From Phycisphaerae bacterium (GTDB lineage Bacteria > Planctomycetota > Phycisphaerae > Phycisphaerales > SM1A02), in assembly GCA_018663565.1 (NCBI GenBank), contig JABJQE010000062.1, positions 1 through 35,268 of the forward strand: a stretch of DNA of 35,268 nucleotides. Reading direction: 5' to 3'. Shown in pieces: positions 14,135-22,364 of this stretch. Positions within the stretch are counted from its first letter, which is position 1, and every line of letters begins with the position of its first letter. The position numbers and the translations under genes were made by a program. The notes under the pieces are model-generated. The model had not been told where the DNA came from. It was given only the letters and a program-made list of their open reading frames with translations, and searched no databases.

Positions 14135-15838
14135 ATGCAAGGATTGACATGTCAGTGGACCATGCCTGAGGCCGGAGGCGAGGGAGATCTTCTCACTCGC
14201 ATCCTGAATGCGAGAGGGTTCACGGACGCCGAGGATCGTGAGGCGTATCTCGGGGCGGCGAAGGCGAAGTTTGACCCATCAGATCAACTGCCAGGCGTGG
14301 CGGCGGCAACAGATCGCATCCTTCGAGCACTCGAGCAGGGCGAACGAATTGCCGTATACGGTGATTACGATGCCGACGGCGTGACATCAACGGCCATATT
14401 GACGCGTGTGATGCGAGGAATAGCGCCCAAGGCTGAGATTGAACCCTATCTCCCTCATCGCATTGACGAAGGCTATGGGCTTAATGTTGCAGCATTGGAG
14501 GAATTGGATAAACGTGGCGTAACGGTTGTGATCACTGTCGATTGCGGGGTGACGGCTATCCATCAAGCGGCGGCCTGCGTAGGGTTGGGGATTGACCTCA
14601 TCATCACGGATCACCACGTTCCAGGCGAAGCAGGTCTCCCCGAGGCTGTGGCAATTGTGCACCCGGGGCTACCAGGCAGCGATTATGCATGGCCGGAACT
14701 GAGTGGATCAGCGGTGGCGTACATTCTCGCGAGACACCTCGCCTGTGTACATCAGGGAGTAGACGATCCAACGGGCACACTTGCCGAGGTGCTCAAAGAT
14801 GTGTTGTGCCTTGCCGGGATCGGCGTCATCGCAGATGTAGTTCCCCTTGTTGGGGAAAATCGAAAGTTCGCGGCAAAGGCCCTCAAGATGATGCGATCCT
14901 GCTCGCTCGCTGGCATCAAAGCCATGCTTCCCCTATGCGCAAAGCCCGGCGAGTCGATTTCCTCAGAAACAGTGGGATATCGAATTGGGCCACGCCTCAA
15001 CGCTGCGGGCCGAATGGGACATGCTCAAGAAGCATTGGACCTCTTGTTGACTGATAGCGACGCTGAAGCGGCAGATATTGCGAGCCGACTTTCCAAAGCC
15101 AACCAGTCCCGGCAAATATTGGCGGCGGAACTTGCCGAACAAGCCGACACAATGGCAGTTGATGCTGGCATGACAAGCGACGATCAACGGATGATTGTAT
15201 TGGCTCACAAAGACTGGCACCCAGGTGTCATTGGAATTGTGTGCAGCAGGCTTGCTGGTCTGTACCACCGACCTGTTGTTTTGTTGTGCGAGGGAGAGTC
15301 GGGCGTATTGAAGGGGTCAGCTCGGAGCATTGCCGGATACTCCATTCTCGAGGCGCTTCGTTCGGTTGAGGATCAGTTCGAGTCTCTCGGCGGTCACGCT
15401 ATGGCGGCCGGGATGTCACTGAAGCGAGAACGGTTTGAAGACGTACAGCGATCATTGATCGCACACGCCAACAAGAAGTTGAAGCCTGAAGATCTTGTGA
15501 CGCGGCTTCAAATCGACTGTGAGGTTGATCTTTCAGAGTTGACATTCGAGGCGGTAACACAGTTGCAGCAGGCGATGCAGCCAACCGGACAGGCCAACAG
15601 GGCAGCGTGTCTCATCGCCCGTGATGTGAAGATCACACAATCGAATGTCATGGGCAAGAGCAGTACTCACTTGCAATTGGCCTTTGGATCATTTCGGTGT
15701 CCATGGTTCCATCGCGGCCACTTCGAATCAAGCTTGCCACGCGGCGCCGTGGTTGACATTGTGTTTGAGCCATCGATCAATACGTGGCAAGGCCGCAGCA
15801 CAGTTCAGCTCTTGATCAAGGACGTTCGCCGACACTAG
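14135..15838 (+). CDS. recJ: Single-stranded-DNA-specific 5'-3' exonuclease RecJ
   Basis: RecJ degrades single-stranded DNA 5' to 3' in recombination, mismatch and base-excision repair, using Mn or Mg. The 567-aa product has the DHH-family motifs in order: VYGDYDADGVTS (Asp77, Asp79, Asp81), VDCGV, DHH at Asp159-His161, and the DHHA1 motif SLGGHAMAAGM around His421, followed by the OB-fold region and a C-terminal beta domain. Length matches typical RecJ. GTG at 14129 is the alternative start; ATG at 14135 fits the upstream TATAGT better. The stop codon overlaps that of the convergent CNNM gene (shared bases 15836-15837), so no terminator can lie between them. Confidence 0.96.
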   Translation: MQGLTCQWTMPEAGGEGDLLTRILNARGFTDAEDREAYLGAAKAKFDPSDQLPGVAAATDRILRALEQGERIAVYGDYDADGVTSTAILTRVMRGIAPKAEIEPYLPHRIDEGYGLNVAALEELDKRGVTVVITVDCGVTAIHQAAACVGLGIDLIITDHHVPGEAGLPEAVAIVHPGLPGSDYAWPELSGSAVAYILARHLACVHQGVDDPTGTLAEVLKDVLCLAGIGVIADVVPLVGENRKFAAKALKMMRSCSLAGIKAMLPLCAKPGESISSETVGYRIGPRLNAAGRMGHAQEALDLLLTDSDAEAADIASRLSKANQSRQILAAELAEQADTMAVDAGMTSDDQRMIVLAHKDWHPGVIGIVCSRLAGLYHRPVVLLCEGESGVLKGSARSIAGYSILEALRSVEDQFESLGGHAMAAGMSLKRERFEDVQRSLIAHANKKLKPEDLVTRLQIDCEVDLSELTFEAVTQLQQAMQPTGQANRAACLIARDVKITQSNVMGKSSTHLQLAFGSFRCPWFHRGHFESSLPRGAVVDIVFEPSINTWQGRSTVQLLIKDVRRH

Positions 15839-16806
15839 AACGAGGCGAGCAGTGGCCTAATGAGGTCCTTGATGGTCACGATTCCGATTGCCTCGCCGTT
15901 ATCGTCTTGCACAATTCCAATTGCAGCTTGATGGCTGCGAAGTGTGCGAAGTGCATGGTCGGCCGATGTCGAATGCTGAATGAACATGGCGTCATGAGCA
16001 AGCGTGCTAATCGGCCTGTCTGGATAGCAATCAAGATTGAGTACCGAGATGATCCCGGTGACGCATTGCTGTTCATCAATGGCCGGCAATCGTGACCACC
16101 GCGAAACGATGGCTTCGTGGCGTTGACCTGGCGTGGCGTTTTCTGCAATCGTTTGAACCGCTTCCCACGCAACCATCTCATCACGCACTGTGCGATCTCG
16201 AAGCGAAAGAGCACGATCAAGCAAATTGGTTTGCTCCTTGCTGAGGACTCCAGCATCGAGGCCTTCCTTAAAGAGATCACTCATGCGTTGTCGAGCGGTG
16301 ACTTCTCGTTCCACGCTTCCACCAACAACTGCAGCAACGCCACGTCCAAACAATTCAATTGTTGGTCCAATACCTGTCCATCGAAGCACCAACTCAACAA
16401 CTCGAAGTGGTCGGGCGAGCGTGTAGCACCACCGATCACCATGCGCTCGGAAGAGTTCCTTTGGCAACACTTCAGCCAAGATGAGCAGTATGGGCACCAA
16501 GATAATCGTGTCGATCACAATAGATGCGATGGGGCCGTACCCGGCCCCGTGGAGCATGACTGAAATGCTCCACGCCCCAAGCTGATTGGCTGCATTGGTG
16601 CCAACCAGAATGACGGTGAGCATCGTGCCGGGTCGACTCAGGAGCCGGCTGAGGATGTGCGCAGAGTGATCACCTTCACTCAATCGAAGTTCAAGCCGTA
16701 CGCGATTAAGTGTGTAGAGGCCTATCTCCATGCCCGCAAAGAGTGCCATGAGGCACGTCCCGGCGACCGCGGCGAAGAATAAGATTGACCATTCGAGATC
16801 AGTCAT
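15835..16806 (-). CDS. CNNM/CorC-like membrane protein, short form (DUF21 + CBS pair)
   Basis: The 323-aa protein starts with a DUF21/CNNM transmembrane domain: helices near residues 8-25, 58-80 and 92-112, with LAEVLPKEL in place of the usual GEIxPK motif. A Bateman module of two CBS domains follows (about residues 190-320), ending IGIVTIKDLIRPLL. It lacks the C-terminal CorC/HlyC domain that its neighbour has. CNNM/CorC proteins move or sense Mg and bind ATP at the CBS pair; the altered core motif could mean a regulatory partner of the longer protein. Its start overlaps the stop of the upstream gene by ATGA, which indicates translational coupling. It is the last gene of the nfeD-floA operon. 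Confidence 0.88.
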   Translation of the reverse strand: MTDLEWSILFFAAVAGTCLMALFAGMEIGLYTLNRVRLELRLSEGDHSAHILSRLLSRPGTMLTVILVGTNAANQLGAWSISVMLHGAGYGPIASIVIDTIILVPILLILAEVLPKELFRAHGDRWCYTLARPLRVVELVLRWTGIGPTIELFGRGVAAVVGGSVEREVTARQRMSDLFKEGLDAGVLSKEQTNLLDRALSLRDRTVRDEMVAWEAVQTIAENATPGQRHEAIVSRWSRLPAIDEQQCVTGIISVLNLDCYPDRPISTLAHDAMFIQHSTSADHALRTLRSHQAAIGIVQDDNGEAIGIVTIKDLIRPLLASF

Positions 16807-18068
16807 GATGCACTGCCCTCGAGTGACACAATGATTGTCTCAATAGCCCCAGATTCATCAGCATGATGAACTTCAAGGTTCACATTAGCAATCGTGATCA
16901 CATCCCCTTGGGCAGCTACTCGCCCAAGCTTCCGGGTGATCAACCCGCCCACCGTGTCGACATTCGTATGCTGTTGCTGTCCAAGCAACGCTCGCATGAG
17001 CCGGTGCGCCGGAAAGTCGCCCGGGACGATCCACTGGTTCGGTCCGATTGGTCGCGCTTCCGCCGGTTGGTCAGTTGCGTCGTCAACAATGTCGCCGACG
17101 ATTGGTTCGATCAAATCATGCAGGGACACAACGCCGGCAGTTCCACCAAACTCATCAACGACGATCGCTGTTTGTTGTTGGCTTGATTGGAGCGAGTCAA
17201 GGGCGAGATCCACAGTGGTTACTTCTGGAACATAGATAGGCGTCCTCAGCAAAGTCTTGATGTCACCATGGCCGCGAAGCCAGTCTTTCACATGAAGCAT
17301 GCCAAGGATGTCATCAAGATCAGTTCCGTGAACCGGAAGTCGCATGAGACCGTTCTTGTGGATGATCGACCGTACATCCTTGGTTGTGGCATCAATTGGA
17401 ATGGAGACCATGCGAGTGCGTGGGGTCATCGCGCGGCGAACCGTGGTGTGGCCAAGCGATAGGACGTCCGCTAGGAGTCGTTGTTCTTGGGGCTCAACAA
17501 GGCCGTCCTGCGCGGATGCGTCGAGGAGTGAATCAAGTTCGTGAAGCGAGAGCGGCGTCGCGGATTGGTGTGGTACGGCGAGTCGGGCGAGTGGGCGTAC
17601 GACAAAGCGATCGAGCACGGTGCGTAGCGGCAGGATAATTGTGTGGATCGCAAGCACTGGCCCTGCCACGGCTCGGCTGACTCTCGTCGACTGAGCGGAC
17701 GCGAGCATCTTGGGCGCGATTTCACCGAGCAGAACGAGTGCAAGTAGTGAGCCGATCCACAGCAAGGCGGCGGCGCCGGCTCCCCAGGGTTGGCTTTGCA
17801 TGAGTATGGATGCGATGACGAAGTACAGCACATTGACAATCATGTTGCCAAGGAGCAAGGTAATCAGAAGCATCCGGGGCTGGCGAAGAAGGGCAAGCGC
17901 CGCAGATTTCTTGCCATGGCGGTCGGCGATATCGAGGCGCTGCTTTGCCGAGAGGCCAAAGAGTGCTGTTTCGGCGCCGCTGAAGAAGGCGCTGACGGCA
18001 AGAAGACATGGCATCGCAATTGCTAATGCAGACCAAGTCGCGGGATCGATCGACGTATTCACGGGCAA
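16803..18068 (-). CDS. CNNM/CorC-like membrane protein, full form (DUF21 + CBS + CorC/HlyC)
   Basis: The 421-aa protein has a DUF21 transmembrane domain with the conserved SGAETALFGLS at about residues 29-39 and LLGEIAPKMLAS, a CBS pair (MTPRTRMVSIPIDAT, then VDEFGGTAGVVSLHDLIEPIVGDI) and the CorC/HlyC transporter-associated domain at the end (VPGDFPAHRLMRALL, VDTVGGLI, GDVITIANVNLEV). This is the normal layout of bacterial CorC/YhdP-type Mg efflux or Mg-dependent regulators once called haemolysins. Inner membrane, ATP sensing through CBS is known for the family. It follows floA by 15 bp and overlaps the short CNNM gene by 4 bp. Confidence 0.93.
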   Translation of the reverse strand: MPVNTSIDPATWSALAIAMPCLLAVSAFFSGAETALFGLSAKQRLDIADRHGKKSAALALLRQPRMLLITLLLGNMIVNVLYFVIASILMQSQPWGAGAAALLWIGSLLALVLLGEIAPKMLASAQSTRVSRAVAGPVLAIHTIILPLRTVLDRFVVRPLARLAVPHQSATPLSLHELDSLLDASAQDGLVEPQEQRLLADVLSLGHTTVRRAMTPRTRMVSIPIDATTKDVRSIIHKNGLMRLPVHGTDLDDILGMLHVKDWLRGHGDIKTLLRTPIYVPEVTTVDLALDSLQSSQQQTAIVVDEFGGTAGVVSLHDLIEPIVGDIVDDATDQPAEARPIGPNQWIVPGDFPAHRLMRALLGQQQHTNVDTVGGLITRKLGRVAAQGDVITIANVNLEVHHADESGAIETIIVSLEGSAS

Positions 18069-18083
18069 CGCTAGAAACTAGTT

Positions 18084-19106
18084 CTAGCTGTTCGCTCCTG
18101 GTAGGTCTGGGTCGCTTGCGATGGACTGTCGCATGTCGGTGTCTGCGACGAGGTTCTTCATGCGGTAGTAGTCCATGATGCCCATGTTGCCGCTGCGGAA
18201 TGCATCGGCCATGGCCTTGGGTACTTCTGCTTCAGCAAGAACAACAAGGGCCTTGTTCTTTTCAACTTCGGCCTTGTGCTCGGCTTCGAGGGCGACGGCC
18301 ATGGCTCGCCGCTGTTCGGCGGTTGCTTGATACCGTTTTGTGTCAGCAGATGCTTGGTCAGCCTGTAAGCGGGCGCCGATATTCTCACCCACATCAATGT
18401 CAGCAATATCAATTGAGAGAATCTCATAGGCCGTTCCAGCATCGAGTCCCTTCTCCAGTACCGTCCTCGAGATTTCATCCGGATTCTCAAGAACAGCGAG
18501 GTGATTCTTCGCTGAGCCAATCGTGGACACAATGCCTTCGCCCACACGCGCCACGATTGTCTCTTCGGTGGCTCCGCCGACAAGCCGAGCGATATTGGTC
18601 CGCACTGTCACGCGGGCTCGTGCGCACAATTTGATGCCGTCGCTTGCAACGGCATCGATCGTCGATCGATTGCTTTCCACACTTGGGCAGTCGATGACCT
18701 TGGGGTTCACGCTTGTTCGAACAGCCTCAAGAATGTCGCGGCCAGCAAGATCAATGGCGGTGGCGATATTCCATTCGAGGTCGATTTTCGCTTTCTTGGC
18801 AGCGATGACCGCGCGGGTGACTGCTGTAACGTGCCCGCCTGCGAGATAGTGTGATTCAAGTTGCTCTGTCGTGATGTCAATATCGGCCTTTTTGGCGGTA
18901 ATGCGATTTTCGACGATCAGGCGTGGTTTGACTTTTCGGAACCTCATCATGATCAGGTCGATAAATCGGACGCTCGCTCCGGATACCCAGGCTTGAACCC
19001 AGAGGCCGATGTACTGGAAGGCAAATAGAAAGAGGATGAGCAGGATGACCCCACCAACAATGATGGCGCCGATCCATACTTCGCTCATAGAGAGTAGGTG
19101 TGTCAT
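18084..19106 (-). CDS. floA: Flotillin-like protein FloA
   Basis: FloA is a bacterial flotillin that organises membrane microdomains and scaffolds membrane protein complexes. The 340-aa product has one N-terminal hydrophobic hairpin (about residues 10-38), the SPFH region with FIDLIMMRFRKVKPRLIVENRITAKKA, KIDLEWN, NPKVIDCP and CARARVTVRTNIARLVGGA, and an Ala/Glu/Lys-rich coiled coil (about 235-300) before GNMGIMDYYRMKN, a hallmark of the YqfA/FloA group. Length is normal. Its ATG overlaps the stop of the short NfeD gene (ATGA at 19106-19103), so synthesis is coupled, in line with NfeD proteins being common genomic partners of flotillins. Confidence 0.96.
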   Translation of the reverse strand: MTHLLSMSEVWIGAIIVGGVILLILFLFAFQYIGLWVQAWVSGASVRFIDLIMMRFRKVKPRLIVENRITAKKADIDITTEQLESHYLAGGHVTAVTRAVIAAKKAKIDLEWNIATAIDLAGRDILEAVRTSVNPKVIDCPSVESNRSTIDAVASDGIKLCARARVTVRTNIARLVGGATEETIVARVGEGIVSTIGSAKNHLAVLENPDEISRTVLEKGLDAGTAYEILSIDIADIDVGENIGARLQADQASADTKRYQATAEQRRAMAVALEAEHKAEVEKNKALVVLAEAEVPKAMADAFRSGNMGIMDYYRMKNLVADTDMRQSIASDPDLPGANS

Positions 19107-19618
19107 GAGGTCTCCTCCGGGGTTGGTCGAACTTTGAGTTGATTATCGAGCACTTCTACAACACTGACACTCGACCCGACGGTTATGTACCCGTGGTCGG
19201 AGAGCGCATCGTGCCGCAGCCCGTTGATACGCACTGTACCGATCGGCCGCAGATCCGTTTCGGCAACTCCGCATTGGTGTAGAAGAGCGGCTCGTGAATG
19301 ATCAACCGTGTCCTCTTGCGTGGTCAGCACCATGCGGTTGGCCATCTCGGTCTGGGACCACCATTTCCAAAAGATCCATGTCGCGATCGGGCCAAGAAAA
19401 ATAACAGCTGCCAAGGCCGCCAAGCCAGTGGTTGTGCCATGCAGGAAGAATGCTGTAATGGATCCAATCAATGAGGCTGCCGCTGCAATGGCGAGCACGC
19501 CGCCGCTTGGCACAATGAGTTCCATGGCAATGAGAAAGATCATTGCACCCAGCAGCAGAAAGCCCCACAGCAAGGTAGTTCCCCCATCATTGGCAGTCTG
19601 GGCAAGTAATGTGTTCAC
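19103..19618 (-). CDS. Short NfeD-family membrane protein
   Basis: The 171-aa protein has hydrophobic segments at about residues 16-35, 40-60 and 65-85 and then a small OB-fold-like domain with LRPIGTVRINGLRHDAL, YITVGSSVSVVEV and LKVRP, the NfeD C-terminal domain. It lacks a protease part, so it is the short, structural type of NfeD that partners flotillins. It begins with GTG directly after the TGA of the long NfeD gene (zero spacing) and overlaps floA by 4 bp. Confidence 0.92.
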   Translation of the reverse strand: MNTLLAQTANDGGTTLLWGFLLLGAMIFLIAMELIVPSGGVLAIAAAASLIGSITAFFLHGTTTGLAALAAVIFLGPIATWIFWKWWSQTEMANRMVLTTQEDTVDHSRAALLHQCGVAETDLRPIGTVRINGLRHDALSDHGYITVGSSVSVVEVLDNQLKVRPTPEETS

Positions 19619-21226
19619 TCAGTAGGGCTCCACTTCTAAGACAAGGCCGTCTTGCGTGACTCGCACGCTGGTTCCCGCCTCAATCCATCGGCCTGAGCAT
19701 ACTGCATCAAGCGTGTGCCCATCGATGTCGACACAGCCGGAGGGACGCAAATCAGTACGGGCGATGCCAGTGCAGCCAATTCGACTTGGTGCTGCCCTGT
19801 GGCCATTGTTCTCATCACCGACAGTTGCCGTCAAGATCACTCCTCGCCCAGCTGTCATTCCGCCAAGCCGCTTCACGACCATCCATGCGAGTGCACATCC
19901 GATTCCAAATCCAATCAGCACAATCAGGCCGCCGCGAACAGCCTGTTCTTGCGTGGCTGTCGATGCGAGATCGCCAGACACAGCGCTGCCAACGAGGCCC
20001 AGTAATAGCAGCAAAGCGCCCACCATTCCTGCAATAAGTGTGCCTGGGAGGACCAAGATTTCAACGCCAATGAGAAGCAGCCCAGCAAACACCGCCGCCA
20101 CATCCCACCATGAGGCCAATCCGATGAGCATGGGCGTGCCAAGCAGAACGAGTAGGGCAACGACAGCGCCAACTCCAAACCAACCCGTTCCAGGCAGCGC
20201 CATTTCAATAAGGATGCAGACGACAAACACAGCAATGAAGGCCATCCGAACCGGCCACGACATGAGCAGTTGTACAAGCGACTCGGACCACGTCGGTTCG
20301 ATTCGAATGAGTTGGTCGGCGCCAAAGAACGCCTGCAGCTCCGCGTCATTCGCAATCGTGCCGATTGACAATCCATACGCCTCGGCTTGCCATGGTTTGA
20401 GTGTCAGAAGTCGATCGCTCGAGACGACTTGCCCGAGTACCTCAAATCGATTGGCATCACGTGCTGAGAGCGGTGAGCGAATAGATGGAAGAAGTGGCTC
20501 GGTTGCGATATCGTTCTCGATGGCTTGGCCTTGGGGTTGTAGCCCCGCGAGCATTGTGAGAAGCGGACTGACTTGAAATGGTTCGTCGCTCTTGGGTGGA
20601 GTGATGGACGTCAGCGATTCGGCCGGCTCTTCACCATAGATGGTTTTGTATTCATCGCGATCAACAAAGACAACCTCGCCGGTACTACCGTCCCGGAGAA
20701 GCCAGAGTTCAATCCCAACGCTAACAAACGCCTGTACGAGTCGTTCGTCGTAGTGATGTCGTCTTGCCTCATCGATGACCTCAGTAAGCAGTGGTGATTC
20801 AATTTTTGCTCGCTCAGTGGCCGGGATCGGACCCAGTGACGTGATTGGCGCGGCGTCTCCCATCATTGCGTCCGGCGCCGTCACAATCTGTCGCGCGGAG
20901 AGGGCAATGATGGTCCCGGCCGAGAATGCAAATGGGTTCACCCACGCGATCGTGTTGGCCGGCGCTTGTGTGCGAATTAAGTGGGTGATTTCAAGCGTGG
21001 CGAGCAGTTCGCCTCCAGGCGTGTCGAGTTCGATAACGACTGCGTCGGCTCCGCGGTCTGCGGCCATCGCAAGGCGTTGTTCAACAGATGCTCTCGTAAT
21101 AGCATCAATTGGCCCGCGTATCGGAATGACAGCCACCGTCGTCGCCTTGCGAGCGGGCGGTATGGTTGTGGGGGCACCACTGGCGGGAAGGCCAAGCAGG
21201 GCAATCAAGATGAGGCGGAGCATCAT
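19619..21226 (-). CDS. Long NfeD-family protein with ClpP-class serine protease domain
   Basis: The 535-aa product has a signal-like start (MMLRLILIALLGLPASGAP), a ClpP/crotonase-fold protease domain (about 30-230) with Ser102 in NPFAFSAGTI and a likely Lys141 partner (PATERAKIES), then four or five membrane helices (about 330-440) and the C-terminal NfeD OB-fold (LRPSGCVDIDGHTLDAV, then GTSVRVTQDGLVLEV). This is the layout of the PH1510/YqeZ-type membrane serine protease (Ser-Lys dyad), which cuts hydrophobic stretches of partner proteins; archaeal members cut a stomatin. TAGGCT lies 8 nt before the ATG and no Shine-Dalgarno sequence is seen, so this gene probably leads the operon nfeD-nfeD-floA-CNNM-CNNM. 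An ATG one codon on (21223) is equally possible. Confidence 0.94.
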   Translation of the reverse strand: MMLRLILIALLGLPASGAPTTIPPARKATTVAVIPIRGPIDAITRASVEQRLAMAADRGADAVVIELDTPGGELLATLEITHLIRTQAPANTIAWVNPFAFSAGTIIALSARQIVTAPDAMMGDAAPITSLGPIPATERAKIESPLLTEVIDEARRHHYDERLVQAFVSVGIELWLLRDGSTGEVVFVDRDEYKTIYGEEPAESLTSITPPKSDEPFQVSPLLTMLAGLQPQGQAIENDIATEPLLPSIRSPLSARDANRFEVLGQVVSSDRLLTLKPWQAEAYGLSIGTIANDAELQAFFGADQLIRIEPTWSESLVQLLMSWPVRMAFIAVFVVCILIEMALPGTGWFGVGAVVALLVLLGTPMLIGLASWWDVAAVFAGLLLIGVEILVLPGTLIAGMVGALLLLLGLVGSAVSGDLASTATQEQAVRGGLIVLIGFGIGCALAWMVVKRLGGMTAGRGVILTATVGDENNGHRAAPSRIGCTGIARTDLRPSGCVDIDGHTLDAVCSGRWIEAGTSVRVTQDGLVLEVEPY

Positions 21227-21234
21227 GGATGCGC

Positions 21235-21240
21235 AGCCTA
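21235..21240 (-). promoter_or_regulatory. Putative -10 element TAGGCT, 8 nt before nfeD start
   Basis: TAGGCT on the minus strand, 8 nt before the ATG at 21226, in the 45-bp gap after the prepilin gene. Suggests the flotillin operon has its own leaderless promoter. Confidence 0.45.
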
Positions 21241-21271
21241 CCGTGACGGGCGATGTTGTTGTGTTCTTGCC

Positions 21272-22288
21272 TCAGTCGTGAATCGGCGTGAATTGGATGT
21301 CGAACGGATTTATTTCCGAGGCCGTGGACCAGCCACCGGATCCCTGGTCTCCATACTGTGTATGGGTGAGCAAAATGTCACTGCCAAGCAGGTTGGACGT
21401 ATTGCTGATGTACGCTCCAATTGGGTCCACATCAGCTTTGAAGATGTTGTCCGGAAGCTGCAGTGTGCTGCCATTGTTGGGATCAATGGTCTTGTAGGTC
21501 GACCCTTGTGGGTAGAAACCCTCAGAGATATCAGAGTGCCCGTCGGCATAGACAAGGATGCCTCGCCATCCGCCGGGTTTGGCCATGAGATAGGCCGTAT
21601 TGGATGGTGTCTGCGGACTACCGCCTGCGTCAACATCATTGAGCAGCGAAGCGTCACCATCTGCTGGGCCACGGGTGCCAATGACGGCAAATGACGAGTT
21701 ACCAGGGCGGTCCCACTGGTCACGGCGACGTTCGCCTGCGAGTGGCATAATGGCATAGGAGTTGTGTCCGTATCCCAATGTGTCGCCGCGGAGATCGTTT
21801 GAGAATCCAGGGTCCCACTTGAGCGTGTCGTCGCCATCAGCAACACCGAGCGACTCATATCGATAGTCGTTGTAGGTGTACACACTGTCTGAGTATTCAT
21901 TGGGCGACACGAGTTGTTCAGGGGTAATGAGGCCTTCCATAATGCAGAGTGATAGGAGCGAAGCGTGATCGTTCCAACTTGCATCTTCGCGGCCACTGCC
22001 GGCGACAAACGGGTCGCTTCCATCGACGCCGTTGCCGTTGACATCAAATCGTTGCCGTCGTGCCAGTCCCGGAATCGGATAGGAATTCTTGTGTGATGGT
22101 GCCCACGACTTCCAAGCGGTATTGACATCACTGAGTTGCTTTCGCTCCTGGGCTTCGCGAGCGCTCCGCTGGGCACCAGCAATCGATGGCAGAATGATGG
22201 CCATGAGGATGCCGATGATGGTGATGACCACCAGGAGTTCCACGAGTGTGAAGGCGCGATCGCGATGATTCATGAGAGAGTGGCCCAT
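21272..22288 (-). CDS. Prepilin-like protein with N-terminal methylation motif
   Basis: The 338-aa product has a type IV prepilin start: short basic leader, then AFTLVELLVVITIIGILMAI, with cleavage expected between Ala12 and Phe13 and Glu at +5. The -1 residue is Ala and not the usual Gly. A long C-terminal domain follows with a calcium-loop-like DVNGNGVDGSD and GILVYADGHSD, resembling the DGH-type motif of planctomycete prepilin-like proteins (DUF1559 relatives). Such proteins are abundant in planctomycetes and probably form type II secretion or pilus-like fibres; the exact role is unknown. Start chosen at 22288 because TACGCT lies exactly 6 nt upstream; ATG 22273 is possible. The frame is open to a TTG at 22321, but that lies inside the preceding terminator. 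Confidence 0.88.
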   Translation of the reverse strand: MGHSLMNHRDRAFTLVELLVVITIIGILMAIILPSIAGAQRSAREAQERKQLSDVNTAWKSWAPSHKNSYPIPGLARRQRFDVNGNGVDGSDPFVAGSGREDASWNDHASLLSLCIMEGLITPEQLVSPNEYSDSVYTYNDYRYESLGVADGDDTLKWDPGFSNDLRGDTLGYGHNSYAIMPLAGERRRDQWDRPGNSSFAVIGTRGPADGDASLLNDVDAGGSPQTPSNTAYLMAKPGGWRGILVYADGHSDISEGFYPQGSTYKTIDPNNGSTLQLPDNIFKADVDPIGAYISNTSNLLGSDILLTHTQYGDQGSGGWSTASEINPFDIQFTPIHD

Positions 22289-22294
22289 GTGGGG

Positions 22295-22300
22295 AGCGTA
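22295..22300 (-). promoter_or_regulatory. Putative -10 element TACGCT, 6 nt before prepilin start
   Basis: TACGCT, then CCCCAC, then ATG at 22288 on the minus strand. Identical hexamer and spacing occur before the aroDE fusion gene. It sits just after the terminator of the upstream prepilin gene. Confidence 0.5.
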
Positions 22301-22312
22301 ATGGAAAGTGCC

Positions 22313-22349
22313 GAAAAACAACGCCGCCCCATTGGGTGGGGCGGCGTTG
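22313..22349 (-). terminator. Rho-independent terminator of the upstream prepilin gene
   Basis: On the minus strand a perfect 13-bp GC-rich stem (22349-22337 with 22331-22319) around a 5-nt loop is followed by UUUUU (22318-22314). It separates the two prepilin genes into two transcripts. Confidence 0.9.
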
Positions 22350-22364
22350 CCGTCGGTATCAGGA

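Noticed and set aside
19656..20576. 306-aa open frame on the plus strand
   Set aside because: Antisense to the long NfeD gene, which has clear protease and OB-fold motifs.
21310..22182. 290-aa open frame on the minus strand
   Set aside because: Other frame of the prepilin-like gene; low-complexity Thr/Ser/Arg composition.
22289..22321. Upstream TTG start for the first prepilin
   Set aside because: The TTG lies within the terminator of the preceding gene; the transcript cannot be expected to include it.
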